From contig WGAA01000298.1 of NCBI GenBank assembly GCA_015489285.1, positions 1-6,239 of the forward strand: DNA of 6,239 nucleotides, given 5' to 3'. The notes beneath the pieces were generated by a model, which worked only from the letters and a program-made list of their open reading frames with translations, had not been told where the DNA came from and did not search any database. Position numbers and translations under genes: made by a program. This document shows, piece after piece, positions 1 to 6,239 of this stretch. Each line of letters starts with the position of its first letter. The first letter of the stretch is position 1. This DNA is from Anaerolineae bacterium (GTDB taxonomy: Bacteria > Chloroflexota > Anaerolineae > JAADDB01).

Positions 1-1223
1 GGGGAAAGAAGACGAAGGGTGGGGGTGAGGGAGGGAAGGAGGATGGGGGCCGGGGAGGGCGTGAGGGTGGGTGTGGGCGTGGGGGGACGGGTAGGCCAGG
101 GGGTAGGGGTGAATGTGGCGGTAGGATAAGGACAGGTGACGCGAACGTGTTCGCACCAGGAGCGGTAGAACGCGTCCTCGTCCATTCCAAAGGCTTCCCG
201 AAAGGCCCGGCGTGGGGAGATGGGCTTCTGCATGAGCGCGATGTAGGTCTGCAGGGCCTCGCGGCCACGGCTTTCCAGCAGCCATTCCACCATGGAAAGA
301 GCCTGCGCGTACCACACATAGGCCCTTTCCACGTTCTGGCCCGGGGGATCCCGCATGATGCCCAGGGGCAGAACCCGATCCTGCGCGATGGCCTCGTCCA
401 GAAAACGGAGGATGGAGGAGTGATCCGTCTCCTCGTAATACTGGGCCAATCCCTCCTCGAACCAGGCCGGCGGGTCCCCCAGGGGATTGTGGACCACGCG
501 GTGCAGGGTGAGGTGTAGAAGCTCGTGGGGGATGACCTCCTTGGCCCAGGTGTACTCATCCGGGCGGATGATGACGGCCGCGCTGCCCAGAGTGGGGAAT
601 GCCTGTCCCCCCAGCCACTCGGTACGAATGGCGTGCCAGGCGAAGAAGTCCTCTTCGGACGCGTAGACGAGAACGACGAAGGGGCTGTCCAACGTCACGC
701 CGAAGTCCTGCAACTGGCGTTCGAGGGCCCGATGGCCGATGGCGTAGAGGGTGTTACCGAATTCCTCGTCCCCCTCGTACCAGCGCAAGATGAGGAGGGG
801 CCCTCGTTTTTCCTTCCAGGGGAAGCGGTTGTCCTCGTACACAACGGTGTAGGGCCCCCAGGTGGAACGGGCGCCGCCCTGGGTGCGCACCTCGAGCCAT
901 AAGGTCATGGGGACGTAAGGGGGGACGGTCAGGCGTTCGGTATCCCACGTCCATGAGGCGCGCACGTCCTCCCCCGGGGTGAAGTCGAAGGGGACCACCT
1001 CCCGCACGGATTTGTACCCGTACTGCACTTTGCCCCGGACGACGCTAATCGGGTCGCCCGGGCTCTGGATGTGGAAGGTGACGGTGAACCGTTTGGGAAA
1101 CGCGTTGTCGACGAAAGGCCCCTCGACGGTGATAGATGTGGGCGTGGGCGTGATGGCGGGTTGGGCAGGGGAGAGCCCATGCCACAGCAGGGTGAGAATC
1201 CACAGGAGCCGAAACAGTCCCAT
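1..1223 (-). CDS. Secreted zinc metallopeptidase, peptidase MA-like (gluzincin), 3' end outside window
   Basis: The minus frame is open from the ATG at 1223 to the window edge (407 full codons, no stop). Residues 1-20 look like a Sec signal peptide: a hydrophobic stretch (LFRLLWILTLLW), then SPA-QPA as a likely cleavage site. Residues about 30-135 are probably beta-rich. The catalytic part carries HELLH at 233-237 and WFEEGLAQYYE at 254-264; HExxH plus a downstream 'EGLA' glutamate is the zinc site of gluzincins such as the peptidase MA families. From about 366 the chain turns into a Thr/Pro-rich tail (TPTPWPT, PTPTPTLTP), commonly seen in surface proteins of Chloroflexota. The start is fixed by the clpX stop, which lies in the same frame only two codons upstream (TAA GCC ATC ATG). 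No good Shine-Dalgarno is visible, so translation is probably coupled to clpX. The family assignment rests on motifs; the substrate is unknown. Confidence 0.8.
   Translation of the reverse strand, partial: MGLFRLLWILTLLWHGLSPAQPAITPTPTSITVEGPFVDNAFPKRFTVTFHIQSPGDPISVVRGKVQYGYKSVREVVPFDFTPGEDVRASWTWDTERLTVPPYVPMTLWLEVRTQGGARSTWGPYTVVYEDNRFPWKEKRGPLLILRWYEGDEEFGNTLYAIGHRALERQLQDFGVTLDSPFVVLVYASEEDFFAWHAIRTEWLGGQAFPTLGSAAVIIRPDEYTWAKEVIPHELLHLTLHRVVHNPLGDPPAWFEEGLAQYYEETDHSSILRFLDEAIAQDRVLPLGIMRDPPGQNVERAYVWYAQALSMVEWLLESRGREALQTYIALMQKPISPRRAFREAFGMDEDAFYRSWCEHVRVTCPYPTATFTPTPWPTRPPTPTPTLTPSPAPILLPSLTPTLRLLS
17..91 (+). other. Cluster of three potential G-quadruplexes in the peptidase tail-coding region
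   Basis: The plus strand is strongly G-rich here because the minus-strand gene encodes Thr/Pro repeats with C-rich codons. Three successive four-tract motifs can be read: G-tracts at 17-19, 21-25, 29-31, 33-35 (loops of 1, 3 and 1 nt); at 45-49, 52-55, 57-59, 65-67; and at 69-71, 75-77, 81-86, 89-91. The very short loops of the first fit a stable parallel quadruplex. The G-rich strand is the transcription template, so the mRNA itself is C-rich. The pattern may be only a by-product of coding for a Pro-rich tail. Confidence 0.5.
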
Positions 1224-1229
1224 GATGGC

Positions 1230-2518
<1,289 letters not shown>

Positions 2519-2522
<4 letters not shown>

Positions 2523-3169
2523 TTCTCGGCCTCTTTCTTCTGCTCCTCTTCCTCTATCTCCTCGAACAGGGAGCGACCGATGACCTCGTCGACCAACCCG
2601 TACTCCTTGGCCTCCAGCGCGTTCATGTAATGGTCCCGTTCGAAATCCGCCCGGATACGCTCGATGGGTTGGCCCGTGTGTTTGGCCAGAATGTGGAAGA
2701 GGAGGTTTTCGATGCGCTCCAGCTCACGCACCTGGATGCGCACGTCGGGCGTGTAACCGTGGGCGCCCCCTCCGGCCGGGTGCATGTGAATGGTCGCGTG
2801 GGGGAGGGCATAGCGTTTGCCCTTGGTCCCCGCGGCCAGGAGCACCGTCCCCATGCTGGCCGTCCAGCCCACGGCAAAGGTGGCCACCGGGGCCTGGATC
2901 ATCTGAATGGTGTCGTAGATGGCCAGACCGGGGTACACATGCCCCCCCGGCGAGTTGATGTACAGGTGAATATCCCGTTCGGGGTCTTCCCGGTTGAGGA
3001 AGAGCAATTGGGCCACGATGAGATTGGCAATCTGGTCGTTGATGGGGGACCCCAGGAAGATGATCCGCTCCTTCAACAGGAGGGAGTAGATATCATAAGC
3101 CCGTTCCCCCCGGCCTGTCTGTTCGATGACCATAGGGATCAGGGATTCCGGCAAGCGTACGTCACTCAT
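2519..3169 (-). CDS. clpP: ClpP, serine peptidase subunit of the Clp protease
   Basis: 216 aa, close to the usual 195-215. Subunits of this family form the double-heptamer proteolytic chamber that partners with ClpX. The N-terminus after the start matches the family (IPMVIEQTGRGERAYDIYS), followed by INSPGG at 71-76. The catalytic triad can be placed as Ser105 (in TASMG), His130 (in IHMH) and Asp179 (in FERD). The neighbourhood of the His is unusual: the normally well conserved HQPLGG reads HPAGGG, and the typical GQAASMG reads GWTASMG. The end is Glu/Lys-rich (EEIEEEEQKKEAEK). The frame stays open upstream to 3382, but the start at 3169 is preferred because it matches the family N-terminus and has a good Shine-Dalgarno. 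The gene overlaps tig by 8 nt and clpX by 4 nt. Confidence 0.97.
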
Positions 3170-4601
3170 CTTTCTTCTCCTCAGCCTCCTCAGTCTCTTC
3201 GGTTTCCTGTTCCTCGGGTGTCCTCTCCTCCTCGTCCTGGGGCGTCTCCTCCGGCGTCGGTTCGCCCGCCGTTTCCCGGGATGCTTCCTCCTCGGGAGCT
3301 TCTTCCAGGCGTCCTCGGGCGATGTCGGCCAGATAACGCGTGACCCGAATGCGGAGCGCCCTTCGGTGCACGTCATCGGCAAGGTCCTTGTTTTCTTTGA
3401 GCAGTTCTACAAACGAGGTTAGCGAGACACCCATTTCATTGCTCATTTCAATGATCGCTTCTTCCATATCGGACCGGGTGACCTCAAGCTCAGCCTCCTC
3501 CATGATCTTCTCCAGAATGAGGTCCTCGGAGAGCGCCCTTTGGACGGACTCCCGGATTCCCTCTTCCCACTCCTCCGGGGTTTTGTCGAAGGTTTTCAAG
3601 TACTGTTCCAGGGAGATCCCCTTTTCCTTCAGGAAGTTTTCGATCTGTTCCATTTCGTATTCGGCCAGGCGTTGGATAATAACGGGCGAGACTTCGACGG
3701 TGCTCTGTTGGACGACCTCGTCTAAGACGTGCTCTCGGAAGGCTTTTTCTGCTTCGTGTTTGTGCATGCTCGTCAGCAGCTCGCGTAGATACTCTCGCGC
3801 CTCTTCTTCGCTGTTTGCGCTGGGGAAGTATTCCTCCAGAATCTCCGGTGTGAATTCGGGGAGACGCAGGCGCTTGACCTCTTGAACGGTGACGGTGACT
3901 TCGGCCTCCTTACCGTGTTCCTGCCACATGTGGTCCTCTTCCAGGGGCAGGGTGATCGTCTTGGTTTCCCCGGCTTTCATCCCTAAGATGGCCTCATCGA
4001 GCCCCGGAAGATAGAGCTCCCTCCCCGCTTCGAGGGTGATGGTCTCATGGTCGATGACGACCTCATCCCCCACCTTGATGGTCACCTCCAGGGTTACCTC
4101 GTCCCCCTCCTGAATGGGCTCATCCGTGGGTTCCCATACGGCTTTGTCCCGGAGGATGTAGCGCAGGTACTTCTCAACGTCCTCGTCGGTGATTTCGGGC
4201 TCGTAGTATTCCTCTCGAATGCTCTTGTAGTCCCCCAGGTCGACTCGAGCAGGGAGGGGAACGAGGAGGGTGAGGGTCAGCGGCTCCTCTTCCACTTCCA
4301 TTTCTATGATCTCCGGGGTGTGTGCCTCCTCGAGTCCTATCTCGGAGAGGGTGGCCTTCACAATCTCGGTGATATATTGTTTGAGAAACTGCTCGATGAG
4401 ATAGGAACGCCCGAACTTCTGCTCCACGAGCTTGTAAGGGGCTTTACCCGGTCGAAAACCGGGGATGGGTCGATAGCGAGAAAGGGTACGGGCAACGGCC
4501 CTCAGACCCTTTTCCACCTCTTCCGGTGGAATGGTGACCTCCAGTTTCTTCGTCCTCGGTTGATCCGATTCTAGTTCTTTTACCTGGACTTTTGTGCTCA
4601 C
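3162..4601 (-). CDS. tig: Trigger factor, ribosome-bound chaperone and peptidyl-prolyl isomerase
   Basis: 479 aa from a GTG start, longer than the ~430 aa of E. coli trigger factor mainly because of the tail. The N-terminal ribosome-binding domain shows the signature GFRPGKAP at 48-55, used by this family to dock near the exit tunnel. An FKBP-like PPIase domain spans roughly 160-245 (EGDEVTLEVTIKVGDE; PGLDEAILGMKAGE). A helical chaperone domain follows, about 250-430. The last ~47 residues (433-479) are low-complexity and very Glu-rich (TPEE, EETEEAEEKKDE). The frame is open 34 codons further upstream to an ATG at 4703, but that extension crosses the promoter and lacks family similarity, while GTG 4601 has GAGGAGG four bases before it. 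First gene of the tig-clpP-clpX operon, a widespread bacterial order that joins folding of new chains to proteolysis. Confidence 0.96.
   Translation of the reverse strand: MSTKVQVKELESDQPRTKKLEVTIPPEEVEKGLRAVARTLSRYRPIPGFRPGKAPYKLVEQKFGRSYLIEQFLKQYITEIVKATLSEIGLEEAHTPEIIEMEVEEEPLTLTLLVPLPARVDLGDYKSIREEYYEPEITDEDVEKYLRYILRDKAVWEPTDEPIQEGDEVTLEVTIKVGDEVVIDHETITLEAGRELYLPGLDEAILGMKAGETKTITLPLEEDHMWQEHGKEAEVTVTVQEVKRLRLPEFTPEILEEYFPSANSEEEAREYLRELLTSMHKHEAEKAFREHVLDEVVQQSTVEVSPVIIQRLAEYEMEQIENFLKEKGISLEQYLKTFDKTPEEWEEGIRESVQRALSEDLILEKIMEEAELEVTRSDMEEAIIEMSNEMGVSLTSFVELLKENKDLADDVHRRALRIRVTRYLADIARGRLEEAPEEEASRETAGEPTPEETPQDEEERTPEEQETEETEEAEEKKDE
3177..3182 (-). promoter_or_regulatory. Shine-Dalgarno of clpP inside the tig 3' end
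   Basis: GAGGAG on the minus strand lies 7 nt before the clpP ATG at 3169. It is built from the Glu codons of the acidic trigger factor tail, so the same bases code for tig and position ribosomes for clpP. It decides the clpP start against longer in-frame options. Confidence 0.75.
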
Positions 4602-4605
4602 GATG

Positions 4606-4612
4606 CCTCCTC
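4606..4612 (-). promoter_or_regulatory. Shine-Dalgarno deciding the GTG start of tig
   Basis: GAGGAGG on the minus strand is followed by CATC and then the GTG at 4601. This near-perfect anti-16S match favours the GTG over the upstream in-frame ATG at 4703. Confidence 0.8.
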
Positions 4613-4674
4613 GATTTCGCGAGACGGGATGATATCCGCCCACACGTTGTTTTTCGCATGAACGCCATCCAGTG

Positions 4675-4702
4675 ATTATAACTATCCACCGGCCCTTGTC
4701 CA
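4675..4702 (-). promoter_or_regulatory. Sigma70-type promoter of the tig-clpP-clpX operon
   Basis: Reading the minus strand, TGGACA (4702-4697, five of six matches to TTGACA) is followed after 16 bp by TATAAT (4680-4675, perfect consensus). Transcription would start near 4668, giving a leader of about 67 nt before the GTG of tig. No CIRCE element (TTAGCACTC-N9-GAGTGCTAA) is visible around it. Confidence 0.75.
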
Positions 4703-4720
4703 ACTTCCACCGGCCGGTGG
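4685..4720. repeat. Twin 10-bp repeats and a 14-bp palindrome around the tig -35 element: candidate operator
   Basis: TCCACCGGCC occurs at 4685-4694 and again at 4706-4715, exactly 21 bp apart (two helical turns). The second copy is part of a perfect palindrome, CCACCGGCCGGTGG, at 4707-4720. One copy lies in the spacer between -35 and -10 and the other just upstream of the -35, so a protein bound there would contact one face of the DNA and block RNA polymerase. The palindrome could instead form a short RNA hairpin ending the 133-aa gene, which stops at 4733, but no U-tract follows. The regulator is unknown. Confidence 0.5.
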
Positions 4721-4732
4721 GGGTCCCGCGGC

Positions 4733-5134
4733 TCAGGCGTGGGAGCGGGATGTGGGGCGTTTACGGCGGGCGGTCTTCATCAATCGGGTGTAGGCTTCTT
4801 GCGCGGCCTCGCTGATGGGATAGTATTGTCCTGAATCCTCCACGGTGATGCCGTAATCCTGCAATACCTGCTCGATGACGGCCGCGGCCGCTTCCTCGTC
4901 GACGTCGTAAATGTCGTCGACGTAGAGGATGAAGTCGAATTCGTTGATGAAACATATGCGTGCCCGCCCGTTCCACACCTCCACGAACCAGCTGTCGTCG
5001 ACAATGGGTGCGTACTCGACGAGGGCTTCCCCGCCGTCCAGCAGACGGACGTTCATGACGGGCCCCCCCAGGCGTTTCTCCAGCTCTTCCAGGTCATCCA
5101 GGGCCGAGACGGGCACGCGGGCTTGTTGCCACAT
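4733..5134 (-). CDS. Acidic 133-aa protein of unknown function
   Basis: I do not recognise a family. The start at 5134 is chosen because GGGAGGAGG lies 5 nt upstream (5140-5148) and the longer in-frame start at 5179 would put the promoter inside the gene. The chain has no signal peptide and no membrane segment. Residues about 10-22 are a charged helix (ALDDLEELEKRLG); 25-75 look beta-rich with aromatics (DDSWFVEVWNG, ICFINEFDFILYV); 72-80 is an Asp-rich repeat (VDDIYDVDE); 81-95 and 107-122 look helical; the end is basic (ARRKRPTSRSHA). Most of the protein is strongly acidic. It has one cysteine (C61). Mixed alpha/beta with an acidic face suggests a small soluble cytoplasmic protein. It has its own promoter and is probably not part of the tig operon, although both point the same way. 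Confidence 0.8.
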   Translation of the reverse strand: MWQQARVPVSALDDLEELEKRLGGPVMNVRLLDGGEALVEYAPIVDDSWFVEVWNGRARICFINEFDFILYVDDIYDVDEEAAAAVIEQVLQDYGITVEDSGQYYPISEAAQEAYTRLMKTARRKRPTSRSHA

Positions 5135-5169
5135 GATATCCTCCTCCCGCGTTGGTGATTCGGCTCCCC

Positions 5170-5178
5170 ATTGTAGCA
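5170..5178 (-). promoter_or_regulatory. Extended -10 promoter of the 133-aa gene
   Basis: The minus strand reads TGC-TACAAT (5178-5170), an extended -10 with five of six matches to TATAAT. The best -35 at 17 bp, TGGGAA (5198-5193), is weak, which is usual when a TGn extension is present. Transcription would begin near 5163, leaving a leader of about 29 nt that holds the Shine-Dalgarno. Confidence 0.55.
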
Positions 5179-5243
5179 CAGGGCGGGGGGATTTCCCAGG
5201 CCTGCAACGCAGACCGGTCCCGTGTGGGCCGTCCGGGGCTCGT

Positions 5244-5295
5244 TTGACAAGGCCACGGGTTTTGGTGTACGTTTGCCGCGCCGTCCATGTATGAT
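5244..5295 (+). promoter_or_regulatory. Possible larE promoter elements
   Basis: A perfect TTGACA stands at 5244-5249, but the hexamer 18 bp downstream (TACGTT, 5268-5273) matches the -10 poorly. A good -10-like TATGAT stands at 5290-5295 but has no -35 at the right distance. Either may drive larE; neither is convincing alone. The rest of the 5135-5364 divergent gap holds no ORF or clear hairpin that I can support. Confidence 0.2.
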
Positions 5296-5364
5296 GACTC
5301 GGCCGGGGAGGGAAAGTAACGGGGATGGGAGGACGGCCGTGAGATTTTCGCTGTGGAGGTTGGG

Positions 5365-6216
5365 ATGAAAGCTGAGAAGGTACAGCAGATAACGCCGGAG
5401 CTGGAGGCGAAGTGGCGACGCCTGGAGGAAATTTTGCGCCCTCTGGGACGCGTGGCCGTGGCCTTCTCCGGCGGTGTGGATAGTTCCCTCGTCCTGAAGG
5501 TGGCCTACGATGTGCTGGGCGACGGTGTTCTGGCCCTCATCGGGGATTCCCCCAGTTTGCCCCGACGGGAGCTGCGGGAGGCGTTGAACCTGGCCGCGAC
5601 CATCGGCGTACGGGTACGGGTGGTCCCCACGGATGAGGTGGATGACCCCGCGTACGCGGCGAATCCGGCCCATCGTTGTTACGTGTGCAAACACCACGTG
5701 TACGGCAGCTTTCGCCGGGTGGCCCGGGAGGAGGGCATTCCCTACATCCTCGATGGGGCCAACGCGGATGATGTGGGGGATTTTCGCCCGGGGCGGCGCG
5801 CGGCCCGCGAGTTGGAGATCCGGAGCCCCCTCTGGGAGGCGGGGTTGACGAAGGCCGACGTGCGAGCGCTGGCCCGTTTCCTGGGACTCCCCAATTGGGA
5901 TAAACCTGCGGCCGCGTGCCTGAGCTCCCGCGTGCCCTACGGAACCCCGATTACCCGGGAGGTGTTGCGCCGTGTGGAACGAGCAGAGGACGCCTTGCAC
6001 GCGCTGGGCTTTCGCCAGTTGCGGGTCCGCCACCACGAGCACGTGGCCCGCATCGAGGTGCCGACGGAGGAGTTCCCCCGCGTCCTCGCCCTGCGCGAGG
6101 AGATCGTTCGCGCGGTCAGGGCCGCGGGATACACGTATGTGACGTTGGACCTGGTGGGGTTCCGCAGCGGCAGCAGCAACGAAGTCCTGTCTACTCAGGT
6201 GCGGGAGGCGGTGTGA
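5365..6216 (+). CDS. larE: LarE, ATP-dependent sulfur transferase of nickel-pincer nucleotide synthesis
   Basis: 283 aa, a normal LarE length. LarE activates the carboxylates of pyridinium-3,5-biscarboxylic acid mononucleotide with ATP and converts them to thiocarboxylates; LarC then inserts nickel to give the NPN cofactor of lactate racemase and related enzymes. The PP-loop ATP site is SGGVDSS at 35-41. Conserved family segments follow: RCYVCK at 104-109, DGANADD at 130-136, PAAACLSSRVPYG at 181-193, and the C-terminal DLVGFRSGSSNEVL at 262-275. The only cysteines are C105, C108 and C185. C185 matches the position of the sacrificial cysteine of Lactiplantibacillus LarE, and the extra CxxC fits the class that holds a [4Fe-4S] cluster and reuses it for sulfur transfer. 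ATG 5365 is preferred over GTG 5353 because GGAGGT lies 4 nt before it and overlaps that GTG. The stop overlaps the next ATG. Confidence 0.93.
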   Translation: MKAEKVQQITPELEAKWRRLEEILRPLGRVAVAFSGGVDSSLVLKVAYDVLGDGVLALIGDSPSLPRRELREALNLAATIGVRVRVVPTDEVDDPAYAANPAHRCYVCKHHVYGSFRRVAREEGIPYILDGANADDVGDFRPGRRAARELEIRSPLWEAGLTKADVRALARFLGLPNWDKPAAACLSSRVPYGTPITREVLRRVERAEDALHALGFRQLRVRHHEHVARIEVPTEEFPRVLALREEIVRAVRAAGYTYVTLDLVGFRSGSSNEVLSTQVREAV

Positions 6217-6239
6217 TGGACGCGGACCGGTTGCGGGAA
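6216..6239 (+). CDS. Start of the next gene, cut by the window edge; possibly larB
   Basis: ATG at 6216 overlaps the larE stop (TGATG) and has GGAGG at 6204-6208, 7 nt upstream. Only eight residues are visible: MDADRLRE. LarB, the NaAD carboxylase/hydrolase of the same pathway, often begins with a short helix of this kind and is often next to larE, so larB is a reasonable guess. The visible residues cannot prove it. LarC or an unrelated gene remains possible. Confidence 0.55.

Noticed and set aside
1..110. G-rich start of the window as a tandem repeat, CRISPR array or intergenic low-complexity DNA
   Set aside because: The minus frame stays open and encodes a Thr/Pro tail continuous with the peptidase; there are no regular direct repeats with spacers.
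3170..3382. 71-residue Arg-rich N-terminal extension of ClpP
   Set aside because: It is an out-of-frame reading of the tig acidic tail (Glu codons read as Arg). The family N-terminus and Shine-Dalgarno fit the start at 3169.
4602..4703. 34-residue N-terminal extension of trigger factor from the ATG at 4703
   Set aside because: It would start upstream of the -10 element and transcription start, has no Shine-Dalgarno, and does not resemble trigger factor N-termini; the GTG at 4601 has an excellent Shine-Dalgarno.
4444..4710. 88-codon minus-strand open frame across the tig start
   Set aside because: It overlaps the ribosome-binding domain of tig in another frame, contains the promoter and has no homology signal that I can see.
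4707..4720. Palindrome CCACCGGCCGGTGG as an intrinsic terminator of the 133-aa gene
   Set aside because: The stem would be five pairs with a four-base loop and no U-tract follows (AAGTTGG). Its repeat inside the promoter spacer makes an operator more likely, though a weak terminator role is not excluded.
5053..6042. Minus-strand open frame of 329 codons opposite larE
   Set aside because: It is antisense to a clear LarE and runs across the divergent promoter region into the 133-aa gene in another frame; no recognisable motif.

Overview
The window is GC-rich, tightly packed bacterial chromosome. The best guess for its source is a member of the Chloroflexota (Anaerolineae-like). This is an inference from the secreted protein with a Thr/Pro 'TPTP' tail, the tig-clpP-clpX order and overall protein character; no rRNA or tRNA is present to confirm it.

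Positions 1-4732, read on the minus strand, form one protein quality-control operon in transcription order. It runs tig (trigger factor, GTG start at 4601), clpP (start 3169), clpX (start 2522), then a secreted gluzincin-type metallopeptidase (start 1223) that leaves the window at its left edge. Spacing is extreme: tig/clpP overlap by 8 nt, clpP/clpX by 4 nt (ATGA), and only 6 nt separate clpX from the peptidase. A strong sigma70-like promoter (TGGACA, 16 bp, TATAAT) sits before tig. A 10-bp repeat is embedded around its -35 element with a 21-bp period, and the outer copy lies in a perfect 14-bp palindrome; this looks like an operator.

Positions 4733-5134, also minus, hold a separate 133-aa acidic protein of unknown function with its own Shine-Dalgarno sequence and extended -10 promoter. 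Positions 5135-5364 are a 230-bp divergent intergenic region.

From 5365 on the plus strand comes larE, the sulfur transferase for the nickel-pincer nucleotide (NPN) cofactor. Its three cysteines fit the [4Fe-4S]-dependent class. Its stop overlaps the ATG of the next gene (MDADRLRE...), cut by the window edge and possibly larB.

The genes thus fall into two themes: nascent-chain folding plus ATP-dependent proteolysis, and NPN cofactor synthesis. No complete novel system is visible. The points most worth a second look are the tig operator-like repeats, the three-Cys LarE, the clpX-linked secreted peptidase and the unrecognised 133-aa protein.
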